Assembly (NCBI GenBank): GCA_900111435.1
Contig: FOIY01000002.1
Coordinates: 62,001-126,000 of the forward strand
Length of the DNA: 64,000 bases
Source: Ruminococcaceae bacterium KH2T8
GTDB taxonomy: Bacteria > Bacillota > Clostridia > Saccharofermentanales > Saccharofermentanaceae
Direction of reading: 5' to 3'
Under the pieces are notes generated by a model. The model saw only the letters and a list, made by a program, of their open reading frames with translations. It was not told the DNA's origin and did not search any database. A program made the translations under genes and the position numbers. Position 1 is the stretch's first letter; each line of letters starts with the position of its first letter. Shown in pieces: positions 41,361-50,267 of this stretch.

Positions 41361-42809
41361 ATGGATCTTGAAAGACAGAAACATGCGCCTTTGTACAAGG
41401 CTATAGAGAGCTTCAGACGACAGAGGGTCGTTCCTTTTGACGTTCCGGGGCACAAAAGGGGCAGGGGAAACAAGGAACTTGTTGATTTCCTCGGGATCAA
41501 GTGTGTCGAGATCGATGTTAATTCGATGAAGGCACTTGATAATCTCTGCCATCCCGTATCGGTCATAAAAGAAGCCGAAGAACTTGCAGCGGATGCTTTC
41601 GGAGCTAAGCATGCCTTTATGATGGTCGGCGGTACGACAAGTGCCGTTCAGTCCATGGTCCTTACGGCCTGTAAGCGCGGCGACAAGATAATAATGCCCA
41701 GAAATGTTCATAAGAGTGCGATCAATGCTCTTATCCTCTGCGGCGCGATCCCCGTATATATCGATCCTAAGGTGGATACCAAGCTCGGTATTCCTTTGGG
41801 CATGGAGATCGCTGATGTTAAAAAGGCGATAGCCGATAATCCCGATGCGAAGGCTATCATGATCAATAACCCGTCTTATTACGGTATCTGTTCCGATTTA
41901 AAGACGATAGTTGATCTTGCTCATCAGAATAATATGCTGGCGTTGGTCGATGAGGCTCACGGTACGCATCTTTATTTCGGTGAAGGCCTTCCCATGAATG
42001 CAATGACTGCAGGAGCCGATATGGCTGCGATCTCAATGCATAAGTCCGGCGGATCCCTTACACAGAGTTCTATCCTTCTTACGGGCGAAGGTGTTGATGA
42101 AGGTTATGTTAGCAATATCGTTAACCTCACTCAGACGACTTCGGCTTCTTATCTTCTCTTGGGAAGCCTTGATATCAGCAGAAGGAACCTGGCCCTCAAA
42201 GGTAAGGAGAGCTTCGGTAAGGTCTGCGATATGGCTGCCTATGCCAGGGAAGAGATCAATGAGATCGACGGATTCTATGCTTTCGGCTCAGAGCTCATCA
42301 ACGGCAGTAGCGTCTATGATTTCGATATAACAAAGCTCGTAATCAATACTCGTGGTATCGGACTTACGGGTATCGAGGTCTATGATCTCCTTCGTGAAGA
42401 ATACGATATCCAGATGGAGTTCGGTGATCTGTCGAACGTTCTGGCATATGTCTCCATAGGTGACAGGATCCAGGAGATCGAGAGACTCGCGGGAGCTCTT
42501 AATGATATAGCTCGTCTGTACTCAAAGCCCACTGGAGATTTCTTCTGCGCCGAGTATGTAACACCTATCGTAAAGGCTACACCTCAGGAGGCTTTCTATG
42601 CCGAGAAGGAGAAGCTTCCCATCGAGCAGACTATAGGAAGGATCTGCGGAGAGTCCGTAATGTGCTATCCGCCGGGAATCCCGATACTTGCTCCGGGCGA
42701 GATCATCACTTCGGATATATTAGACTATATAATTACGGCCAAGGAAAAGGGCTGCTCCATGCAGGGCCCGGCAAGTGAAGATATTACAGAGCTTCTCGTA
42801 CTTAAGTAA
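41361..42809 (+). CDS. speA: Arginine decarboxylase (Orn/Lys/Arg decarboxylase family)
   Basis: 482 residues, a fold-type I PLP enzyme without the N-terminal wing, like Bacillus SpeA. The Schiff-base lysine is Lys228 in SMHKSGGSLTQ. The cofactor-binding Asp and His lie in VDEAHGTH, and VPGHKRGRG marks the family. Arginine is preferred over ornithine or lysine as substrate because aguA and aguB, which use agmatine and its product, lie in the same operon. ATG 41361 is 6 nt after GGAG; upstream TTG codons are rejected. Expression depends on the leader terminator just upstream. Confidence 0.9.
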   Translation: MDLERQKHAPLYKAIESFRRQRVVPFDVPGHKRGRGNKELVDFLGIKCVEIDVNSMKALDNLCHPVSVIKEAEELAADAFGAKHAFMMVGGTTSAVQSMVLTACKRGDKIIMPRNVHKSAINALILCGAIPVYIDPKVDTKLGIPLGMEIADVKKAIADNPDAKAIMINNPSYYGICSDLKTIVDLAHQNNMLALVDEAHGTHLYFGEGLPMNAMTAGADMAAISMHKSGGSLTQSSILLTGEGVDEGYVSNIVNLTQTTSASYLLLGSLDISRRNLALKGKESFGKVCDMAAYAREEINEIDGFYAFGSELINGSSVYDFDITKLVINTRGIGLTGIEVYDLLREEYDIQMEFGDLSNVLAYVSIGDRIQEIERLAGALNDIARLYSKPTGDFFCAEYVTPIVKATPQEAFYAEKEKLPIEQTIGRICGESVMCYPPGIPILAPGEIITSDILDYIITAKEKGCSMQGPASEDITELLVLK

Positions 42810-42829
42810 TTACACAGGGGGAATTAAAG

Positions 42830-43702
42830 ATGTCATCTAATCCGATGGAATTTTGGTTTGAAGAGATGCATACAAATAACGTAAAGATGGCCATTAGGGT
42901 CAATAAGCATCTCTATAGCGATACTAGTGAGTTTCAAAGGATCGATGTCTTTGAATCTCCCGAGTTCGGTAAGTTCCTTACATCAAACGGTAACGTTATC
43001 TTTTCCGAGCAGGAAGAGTTCACTTATGACGAGATGATCGTACATGTCCCGATGGCTGTACATCCTGATGTTAAGCGAGTACTTGTTATCGGCGGTGGCG
43101 ACGGAGGAGTTGCCAGAGAGCTGTCTCACTACAAGGAGATCGAGGTAATAGATATAGCAGAGCCCGACAAGATGTTCGTGGATGTCTGCCGTAAGTATTT
43201 CCCCGATAATGCTATCGGTCTTGAGGACGTCAGAGTAAGGCTCTACTACGAGGACGGACTTCGATTCCTTCGTAAGTGTAAGGATAAGTATGATCTTATA
43301 ATCAACGATGCCACAGATCCCACGGGCCATGAGGCGGGACTCTTCACTAAGGAGTTCTACGGTAACTGCTTTAAGGCCCTGCACGACGACGGCATCATGG
43401 TATATCAGCACGGAAGCCCGTTCTTTGACGAGGACGAGGAGAACTGCCGCGCGATGCACAGAAAGGCTGTAAAGTCTTTCCCCGTAATGAAGGTATATCA
43501 GGCTCATATCCCCACTTGTCCTTCGGGATACTGGCTCTTCGGATTTGCTTCAAAGAAGTATCATCCCCTGAGAGACTTCGATCCCAAGAAGTGGGAGGAG
43601 AGAGGCATCAAGACCTGGTATTACACGACTCATCTTCACTCAGGTGCATTCATGCTCCCCAAGTATGTTGAAGATATGCTCAAAGAAGAAGAAAACGACT
43701 GA
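42830..43702 (+). CDS. speE: Spermidine synthase
   Basis: 290 residues of the aminopropyltransferase family. GGGDGGVAREL (about 87-97) is the nucleotide-type loop, IADIAEPD-type strand EVIDIAEPDKMFVDVC follows, INDATDPTGHEAGLF (about 155-169) carries the catalytic Asp, and an N-terminal beta domain (LYSDTSEFQRIDVFES) precedes. It transfers aminopropyl from decarboxylated SAM to putrescine. SAM decarboxylase (speD) is not in the window. GGGGG precedes the ATG, 20 nt after speA. Confidence 0.9.
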   Translation: MSSNPMEFWFEEMHTNNVKMAIRVNKHLYSDTSEFQRIDVFESPEFGKFLTSNGNVIFSEQEEFTYDEMIVHVPMAVHPDVKRVLVIGGGDGGVARELSHYKEIEVIDIAEPDKMFVDVCRKYFPDNAIGLEDVRVRLYYEDGLRFLRKCKDKYDLIINDATDPTGHEAGLFTKEFYGNCFKALHDDGIMVYQHGSPFFDEDEENCRAMHRKAVKSFPVMKVYQAHIPTCPSGYWLFGFASKKYHPLRDFDPKKWEERGIKTWYYTTHLHSGAFMLPKYVEDMLKEEEND

Positions 43703-43728
43703 TAATAACGAATAAGGAGGAAGAATAA

Positions 43729-44991
43729 ATGGCAAGATTATTGGTTATCGGATGCGGCGGCGTTGCACAGGTGGCTATCCAGAAGTGCTGCCAGAATCAC
43801 AAGACTTTCGAGGAGATCCTTATCGCTTCAAGGACTCTTTCCAAGTGCGATGATCTGAAGGCGAAGATCGAAGCTACAGACTGCCCCGTAAAGATCACGA
43901 CTGTAGGTGTAGATGCAGACAGCAAGGAAGACCTTGTAAAGCTCATCTCAAACTATAAGCCCGATGCGGTATTAAATGTTGCTCTTCCTTATCAGGATCT
44001 TACGATCATGGATGCATGCCTTGAGTGCAAGGTTGACTATATTGATACTGCTAACTACGAGCCCGAGGATACGGATGATCCCGCATGGCGCGAAGTATAT
44101 GAGAAGAGATGTCAGGAGAAGGGCTTCACGGCTTACTTTGACTACTCATGGCAGTGGGCATATGAAGAGAAGTTTAGGGAGGCAGGTCTTACGGCTCTCC
44201 TCGGAACAGGTTTCGATCCCGGTGTCACATCCGTATTCGTAGCATATGCAAAGAAGCATTATTTCGACGAGATCGATACTGTTGATATACTCGACTGTAA
44301 CGGCGGTGATCACGGTTATCCTTTCGCTACGAACTTTAATCCCGAGATCAATCTCCGTGAAGTATCCGCAAACGGATCTTATATGGAGAACGGTAAGTGG
44401 GTAGAGACTAAGCCCATGGAGATCAAGAGAGAGTACGATTTCCCCAAGGTAGGAAAGAAGGATATGTATCTTCTCCACCACGAGGAGATCGAGGCTTTGG
44501 GAAGGAACTTCCCCGAGATCAAGAGGATCAGATTCTTCATGACTTTCGGCCAGAGCTACCTTACGCACATGAAGTGCCTTGAGAATGTCGGAATGCTCTC
44601 GACTACTCCCGTTGAGCATGAAGGCCATCTCATCGTACCCATCCAGTTCCTTAAGACTCTGCTTCCCGATCCCGCGAGCCTCGGACCCCGTACTGTAGGT
44701 AAGACAAATATCGGCTGTATCTTCACGGGTAAGAAGGATGGTAAGGAGAAGAAGCTCTATATCTATAATGTCTGTGATCATCAGGAGTGCTATAAGGAAC
44801 TCGGATCTCAGGCAATAAGCTACACGACCGGTGTTCCCGCTATGATCGGTACATCTCTCGTAGTCGAAGGTATCTGGAAGAAGCCCGGCGTATTTACGAC
44901 TGATGAATTCGATCCCGATCCTTACATGGATATGCTCAATAAGTACGGACTTCCCTGGGTTGTAGATGAGGATCCCGTTCTCGTTCCATGA
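43729..44991 (+). CDS. Carboxy(nor)spermidine synthase/dehydrogenase
   Basis: 420 residues of the saccharopine-dehydrogenase-like family. The N-terminal Rossmann motif is VIGCGGVAQVAIQKC, followed by LLGTGFDPGVTSVFVAYAKK (about 162-181) and HHEEIEALGRNFPEIKR. CANSDH joins aspartate semialdehyde to a diamine using NADPH, giving carboxyspermidine from putrescine or carboxynorspermidine from diaminopropane. With agmatine as acceptor, carboxyaminopropylagmatine is an alternative. AAGGAGG precedes the ATG. The stop overlaps the decarboxylase start (ATGA). Confidence 0.9.
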   Translation: MARLLVIGCGGVAQVAIQKCCQNHKTFEEILIASRTLSKCDDLKAKIEATDCPVKITTVGVDADSKEDLVKLISNYKPDAVLNVALPYQDLTIMDACLECKVDYIDTANYEPEDTDDPAWREVYEKRCQEKGFTAYFDYSWQWAYEEKFREAGLTALLGTGFDPGVTSVFVAYAKKHYFDEIDTVDILDCNGGDHGYPFATNFNPEINLREVSANGSYMENGKWVETKPMEIKREYDFPKVGKKDMYLLHHEEIEALGRNFPEIKRIRFFMTFGQSYLTHMKCLENVGMLSTTPVEHEGHLIVPIQFLKTLLPDPASLGPRTVGKTNIGCIFTGKKDGKEKKLYIYNVCDHQECYKELGSQAISYTTGVPAMIGTSLVVEGIWKKPGVFTTDEFDPDPYMDMLNKYGLPWVVDEDPVLVP

Positions 44992-46127
44992 GATATGAAG
45001 AACTGAATACACCGTCATATATCGTGCTCGAAAGTAAGCTCAGGAAAAATCTTGAGCTGCTTTCCGATGTCTCGAAAAGATCAGGAGGAAAGATACTTCT
45101 CGCGCAGAAGGCTTTTTCGATGTTTCGCGTATATCCGCTGATAGCCGAATACCTTGCGGGTACTACTTCGTCAGGTATCTATGAAGCGAGACTTGCCCAT
45201 GAGGAGATGAAGGGCAGGGAGAATCATGTATTCGAGCCTGCTTTCAAGGACGATGAGATGGAGGAGATCCTCAAGATCTGTGACCATGTCTACTTCAATT
45301 CCTTGTCTCAGCTCGAGCATCACAGAGGCGTGTGGGAGAAATATGCCGCAGAAGGCGGAGTGAGTGTCGGACTCAGGGTAAATCCCGAGTTTTCAACGCA
45401 GGAAGGACATGAGATCTATGATCCGTGTTCTCCGAAGTCCAGGCTGGGCGTACGTGCATCGGCACTTGGAGATAAGCTCCCCGCAGGTATAGAGGGTCTT
45501 CATATGCATACTCTCTGTGAGCAGGGATTTGAGCCTTTGAAGGCTACTTTCGAGGTGTTCGAAGAGAAGTTCGGAGAGTTTCTCTACGACCTTAAGTGGA
45601 TCAACTTGGGCGGCGGTCACCATATCACAAAAGATGACTACGACAGAGAAGGTCTGATCGAGCTCATCAGATATATTCGCGCTAAGTACGGAGTTGAAGT
45701 ATATCTCGAGCCCGGTGAAGCTATCGCGCTAGATGCGGGTATCCTGATAACTGAGGTCATGGATATCGTGGATACTCCCGATATGCCGACGCTGATACTT
45801 GACGCATCTGCCGCATGTCACATGCCTGATGTTCTTGAGATGCCTTATACGCCACCGTTGCTCGATGAAGCAAAGCAGGGAGGTGTCATGGTAAGGCTCG
45901 CGTCGAGGACATGCCTTGCAGGTGATGTTATCGGTGAATATCCGCTTCCGAGCCTGCCGAAGATCGGTGACATCCTGACGTTCGGTGATATGGCTATCTA
46001 TTCGATGGTCAAGAATAATACCTTTAACGGCATGCCGTTGCCGGATATCGTTCTCCTCAAGGAAGACGGTGATTACGAGCTCGTCAAGAGATTCGGTTAT
46101 TCAGACTTTAAGGAGAGATTATCGTAA
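44988..46127 (+). CDS. nspC: Carboxy(nor)spermidine decarboxylase
   Basis: 379 residues, a fold-type III (alanine-racemase-type) PLP decarboxylase. The PLP lysine lies in KILLAQKAFSMF (about 35-46), the Gly-rich phosphate site in NLGGGHHIT (about 207-215), EPGEA follows near 240, and the Cys box is ASRTCLAGDV. It removes the carboxylate from carboxyspermidine to yield spermidine. It starts within the stop codon of the dehydrogenase and ends within the start of aguA (TAATG), so the three are translationally coupled. Confidence 0.92.
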   Translation: MRYEELNTPSYIVLESKLRKNLELLSDVSKRSGGKILLAQKAFSMFRVYPLIAEYLAGTTSSGIYEARLAHEEMKGRENHVFEPAFKDDEMEEILKICDHVYFNSLSQLEHHRGVWEKYAAEGGVSVGLRVNPEFSTQEGHEIYDPCSPKSRLGVRASALGDKLPAGIEGLHMHTLCEQGFEPLKATFEVFEEKFGEFLYDLKWINLGGGHHITKDDYDREGLIELIRYIRAKYGVEVYLEPGEAIALDAGILITEVMDIVDTPDMPTLILDASAACHMPDVLEMPYTPPLLDEAKQGGVMVRLASRTCLAGDVIGEYPLPSLPKIGDILTFGDMAIYSMVKNNTFNGMPLPDIVLLKEDGDYELVKRFGYSDFKERLS

Positions 46128-47236
46128 TGAGCATCAGGTTTCCCGCCGAGTATGAAGAGCACTTCGGAACTCTCATGATCTGGCCGGTACGTCCGGGGTC
46201 ATGGGGTAAGGATCCTGCCCTCGCTCAGGATGCTTTTATAGAGATATTTAAAACCATTCTCGAGAGTGAGGATCTCTATGTCCTCTTTAACAGAGATACT
46301 GATTCTCGCGTTATCGATTCCGTAAGAAACAGAGTCGGTGCTGCGAACTTTACATTCCATCCGCTGCTTATGGATACGGATGATTCGTGGGCAAGAGATA
46401 CGGGACCGACATTCGTTATCGAAGAGTCTGAAAGCGGTGCGGCGCTTAAGGGCGTCGACTGGGGCTTTAATGCCTGGGGCGGTGACTTTGACGGCCTTTA
46501 TGCCGATTACGCTAAGGACAGCGAAGTAGCAAGATCATTTTGCGAAGCTATAGGGAGCGCGAGTATCGATGACCGCGGCTTTATACTTGAAGGCGGAAGT
46601 ATCCACAGCGACGGAGAAGGAACGCTGATGGTCACTGAAAGCTGCCTTTTGAGCGAAGGCAGAAACCCTTCCATGACAAAGAAACAGATCGAGGAGCATC
46701 TCCTGAAGATGCTAGGTGCCAACAAGGTGCTGTGGCTCCCGCGTGGAATCTATAACGATGAGACCAATGAGCATGTCGATAATGTATGTGCTTTCGTTGC
46801 GCCTTCGGAAGTCGTCCTTGCATGGACTGATAATGAGAATGATCCGCAGTATGAGCTCTCTAAAGCGTGCCTTGAGTATCTCGAAGGTCAGACAGATGCG
46901 AAGGGACGAAAGATAAAGGTCCATAAGCTCCCGATCCCCGATGTACCGGTTACGGTAACTGAGGATGATCTTAAGAATCTCGTATTCGAAGAAGGCGAGG
47001 ATCAAAGAGAGGTCGGCGAGAGGCTCGCGGCAAGTTATGTGAATTTCTATTTTTCCAATAACGCGATACTGCTTCCACAGTTCGGCGGAGAGAACGAAGA
47101 GAGTGACAGACGTGCCGTAAGTATAATGGAGAGTATAGCGGGTAAGCGTAAGGTCGTCCCGATCTATGCAAGAGACATCCTTACGGGCGGAGGAAATATC
47201 CATTGCATAACACAGCAGATCCCAAAGACAATATAG
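46127..47236 (+). CDS. aguA: Agmatine deiminase
   Basis: 369 residues of the peptidyl-arginine-deiminase-type fold. Substrate residues lie in DDSWARDTGPTF and NAWGGDF. EGGSIHSDGEGT (about 143-154) and the nucleophile Cys360 in GGGNIHCITQQ near the C-terminus are hallmarks. It hydrolyses agmatine to N-carbamoylputrescine and ammonia. Aminopropylagmatine could be an alternative substrate. Start overlaps the nspC stop. Confidence 0.93.
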   Translation: MSIRFPAEYEEHFGTLMIWPVRPGSWGKDPALAQDAFIEIFKTILESEDLYVLFNRDTDSRVIDSVRNRVGAANFTFHPLLMDTDDSWARDTGPTFVIEESESGAALKGVDWGFNAWGGDFDGLYADYAKDSEVARSFCEAIGSASIDDRGFILEGGSIHSDGEGTLMVTESCLLSEGRNPSMTKKQIEEHLLKMLGANKVLWLPRGIYNDETNEHVDNVCAFVAPSEVVLAWTDNENDPQYELSKACLEYLEGQTDAKGRKIKVHKLPIPDVPVTVTEDDLKNLVFEEGEDQREVGERLAASYVNFYFSNNAILLPQFGGENEESDRRAVSIMESIAGKRKVVPIYARDILTGGGNIHCITQQIPKTI

Positions 47237-47247
47237 AGGTGATAGAG

Positions 47248-48129
47248 ATGAGTAAAGTTAAAGTAGCCGCAGTTCAGATGAGCTGCTCCACTATCGTTGA
47301 AGAGAACATTAAGAAGGCCGATGATTTCGTACGAAAGGCTGCTGCCGAAGGTGCAAAGATCATCCTGCTTCCCGAGCTCTTTGAGAGACAGTATTTCTGT
47401 CAGGAAAGAAGATACGATTACTATTCATTTGCCAAGAGCGTAGAGGAGAATGATGCTGTCTGCCACTTCAGGAAAGTTGCCAAGGAACTGGGCGTCATAA
47501 TCCCCGTAAGCTTTTATGAGAAGGATGTGAATGTCCTTTATAACTCCGTTGCCGTGATCGACGATAAGGGCGAGGTAATGGGCATATACAGAAAGACGCA
47601 TATCCCGGACGATCACTTCTATCAGGAGAAGTTCTACTTTACTCCTGGCGATACGGGCTTTGAAGTATTCGAGACAAAGTACGGAAATATCGGTATCGGC
47701 ATCTGCTGGGATCAGTGGTTCCCCGAGACTGCCAGGAGCCTTGCACTCCTTGGCGCGGATATCATCCTTTATCCTACTGCTATAGGTAAGGAGCCCATCC
47801 TGGAAGTCGACAGTATGGAGCACTGGAGAAGAACGATGCAGGGCCACTCGGCTGCCAATATAATCCCCGTAGTTGCCGCTAACAGGATAGGGCTTGAAAA
47901 GGTTACTCCCTGCAAGGAGAACAATAACCAGGAGAGCGATCTGCTGTTCTACGGAAGCAGCTTCATGACAGATCAGTGGGGCGCCGTGATAACATCTGCC
48001 TCCAGAGATAAGGAAGGCATTCTTGTAAGTGAATACGACTTCGAGCAGAATAAGGAAGACAGGCTTTCCTGGGGAGTCTTCAGAGACAGGAGACCCGAGT
48101 ATTACGGCCTTATATCGGGAGAATGCTGA
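47248..48129 (+). CDS. aguB: N-carbamoylputrescine amidase
   Basis: 293 residues of the nitrilase superfamily with the catalytic triad Glu43 (LLPELFERQYF), Lys116 (YRKTHIPDD) and Cys153 (GICWDQWFPE). It converts N-carbamoylputrescine to putrescine, CO2 and ammonia, completing the arginine-to-putrescine branch. AGAGGTG lies before ATG 47248, 11 nt after aguA; the longer frame starts inside aguA. It is the last gene of the operon, with no clear terminator seen after it. Confidence 0.93.
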   Translation: MSKVKVAAVQMSCSTIVEENIKKADDFVRKAAAEGAKIILLPELFERQYFCQERRYDYYSFAKSVEENDAVCHFRKVAKELGVIIPVSFYEKDVNVLYNSVAVIDDKGEVMGIYRKTHIPDDHFYQEKFYFTPGDTGFEVFETKYGNIGIGICWDQWFPETARSLALLGADIILYPTAIGKEPILEVDSMEHWRRTMQGHSAANIIPVVAANRIGLEKVTPCKENNNQESDLLFYGSSFMTDQWGAVITSASRDKEGILVSEYDFEQNKEDRLSWGVFRDRRPEYYGLISGEC

Positions 48130-48150
48130 CTTACAGGTTAACGATTCCTA

Positions 48151-48179
48151 TTGTACGCAATATCTGAAATATGTATAAT
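48151..48179 (+). promoter_or_regulatory. Promoter of the first papain-type protease gene
   Basis: TTGTAC (48151-48156) and TATAAT (48174-48179) lie 17 bp apart, 35 nt before the start codon. Confidence 0.7.
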
Positions 48180-48214
48180 CTCTTCTAACGGAATTAGGGA
48201 AGAGGTAATTGAAT

Positions 48215-49471
48215 ATGAAAAGATTTATTGCGTCAGCGATGCTGATTGTGATGTGTTTTTCCTGCCTGGGACTTACGGGATGCAGTTATTTCATCAGAGG
48301 TTTTATGGAAGCTGCAGAGCAGGGTCAAAAGCACGAACCCGTGATCGGTACTGATCCCGATACGGGACTTCCGCTCTACTACACCATCTATGATAACGGC
48401 TGTGAAAAGCAGATCAGACGCCAGGAAGGTAACACCTGCTGGGCATATGCATGCGCTTCTGCAATGGAGTATTCATGGCAGTATATGAATGGCGAGAGTC
48501 TTACCATCGATGCGCTCGATCTTGCAGAGACAGCTTATGATCCCGACAGGGATGAAGGTCTCTTTATTCCTGAAGGTGAAGACCCCAGAAACTATGCAGG
48601 CAATGTATATGTTGTCCGAAATGAGATCGCGAGCCAGGGGTATAACGGGCTCGATCTTATCGAATCATCCACTTACGACGAAGCTGAGATAATTGATATC
48701 AAGAATGCGCTTCTTGAATATGGTGCGCTCGCAGTCGGCGTCAATGATTACGGTACTAAGTATAGAGAAGTAAACGGTACTACCACATATCTCGGTAATA
48801 TCTATTGTGATGTTACTCATATGTGTGTTGTTGTCGGATGGGATGACAGCTTCCCTAAGGAGGACTTCTGCGAAGAAGCAACTCAGGACGGAGCGTGGCT
48901 CGTGCAGAATAGTTACGATACCGGATGGGGCGACGAAGGATGCTTCTGGGTATCTTACGATACGCCCTTTAAGGAGATATCTTCTTTCGTATTGAGCGAT
49001 GAGTATTCTCAGGTGTTGAGCTACGACCGCGGAAGCTTTTATATGTATAGCGGATTCGAGTGCCCTACGGTCGCTAATGTATTCCATGAGCCCGGTACTC
49101 TTTCGGCTGTCGGAACATACACGGAAGAGGATGATTCGACGATTGTCATCGAGATCTGGGATGCCGAATTAACAGAGGTCATCTATTCTCAGACAGTAGA
49201 GGTTCCTTTCAAGGGATACCATGTCTTCGAGCTCGATGAGCCAATAGATGTTACGGATTATGCTATCGCCATTACATATAGCGGCTATGTACCGATCGAA
49301 GGTCCCGAGAATGATGTAGGACTCGGTAACGTTGTTCCTACCTGTTCCGAAGGACAGTCTTTTGTTAATATCAATGGTGAATGGTGTGATATGTCAGATA
49401 ACATGACCAAGCGCAGACTGAGACTCTCTGTCGTACCGAATAACTGCTGTATTCATGCACTTTATGCTTGA
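48215..49471 (+). CDS. Papain-family (C1) cysteine protease lipoprotein
   Basis: 418 residues. The lipobox is LTGC (Cys23). The C1 catalytic residues are Cys75 (EGNTCWAYA, with the oxyanion Gln in RRQ), His202 (DVTHMCVVVGWDD) and Asn232 (LVQNSYDTGWGD). The C-terminal 160 residues form a lectin-like beta domain ending in NNCCIHALYA. It is a surface-anchored endopeptidase, probably for peptide nutrition or surface processing. Paralogous to the gene at 52864. ATG 48215 is used rather than TTG 48209 because of the AAGAGG distance. Confidence 0.88.
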   Translation: MKRFIASAMLIVMCFSCLGLTGCSYFIRGFMEAAEQGQKHEPVIGTDPDTGLPLYYTIYDNGCEKQIRRQEGNTCWAYACASAMEYSWQYMNGESLTIDALDLAETAYDPDRDEGLFIPEGEDPRNYAGNVYVVRNEIASQGYNGLDLIESSTYDEAEIIDIKNALLEYGALAVGVNDYGTKYREVNGTTTYLGNIYCDVTHMCVVVGWDDSFPKEDFCEEATQDGAWLVQNSYDTGWGDEGCFWVSYDTPFKEISSFVLSDEYSQVLSYDRGSFYMYSGFECPTVANVFHEPGTLSAVGTYTEEDDSTIVIEIWDAELTEVIYSQTVEVPFKGYHVFELDEPIDVTDYAIAITYSGYVPIEGPENDVGLGNVVPTCSEGQSFVNINGEWCDMSDNMTKRRLRLSVVPNNCCIHALYA

Positions 49472-49492
49472 TGTGTGAGGGAATATCAGAGC

Positions 49493-50209
49493 TCATACCC
49501 GTGTGTGCCTGACGGCAGTCCTGATAAGAAACGCGATAAGATATTCAATAAGAAGGATAGAAGTGACGAGCAGGAAAAGACCCGCCACGTAGTACTTTGC
49601 GGAAAAGATATCGTAGATAAATGACAGCGGTGAGTCATCGGAAGGGATCTGCAGGAACATATAGTTAACGCCGAGTGAATTATCGATAAGATATATAGGC
49701 GGAGTTATTATTGCCAGAAAGCCGATCGGGAATATGATGTGAGGCAGCCTGATATCGCATATTTTCTTCGTGACCATAAGTATCGGGATCAGGAGCAGTA
49801 ATGTGTGAGTCGTAAAGCACAGGATCGAGACGGGTGAAGTGATGGCTCTGTAGTTCCAGTCGGGAAAGAGGAGAGCACCTATAGCGCCCGGCATTATGAG
49901 CATGACTGAAATCTCAGAGAATACAGTTCTTGCACGCCCTTTAGTGAAAGCGGCCGCCAGATTGACGAATATCCCGATATTACAAAGATGAAGCGGGAGG
50001 AGCCAGCGTATCTCCCAGTCGTCTCCTATAAAGAGCATAGCGTCCTGTATCAGTTCCAGTACTAGATGGGTTACGGCAAGAACACGGAGAGTACTGATCG
50101 TGGTCTTTTCGTCAGCCTTTCGGGATAAGAGCGCAGCGAAGATGACGATCAGAGTTATCGCCGCGAGAAAAGATATATGCCCGATCCCGAAGTGCTCAAA
50201 ACTGTCCAT
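49493..50209 (-). CDS. YwaF / TIGR02206 family membrane protein
   Basis: 238 residues with about six membrane helices. The opening FEHFGIGHISFLAAITL and the central LLPLHLCNIGIFVNLAAAF and LMIPGAIGALLFP-like segments are characteristic of TIGR02206 (Bacillus YwaF), function unknown. On the minus strand TATAAT sits 6 nt before the ATG and no ribosome binding site is visible, so the mRNA may be leaderless. Upstream in-frame codons lie in the divergent promoter region and are rejected. Confidence 0.8.
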   Translation of the reverse strand: MDSFEHFGIGHISFLAAITLIVIFAALLSRKADEKTTISTLRVLAVTHLVLELIQDAMLFIGDDWEIRWLLPLHLCNIGIFVNLAAAFTKGRARTVFSEISVMLIMPGAIGALLFPDWNYRAITSPVSILCFTTHTLLLLIPILMVTKKICDIRLPHIIFPIGFLAIITPPIYLIDNSLGVNYMFLQIPSDDSPLSFIYDIFSAKYYVAGLFLLVTSILLIEYLIAFLIRTAVRHTRV

Positions 50210-50267
50210 AACCCGATTATATTGATAATGCTTGTTATAAGTAAGGGTAATCTGATATTTTATTGCC

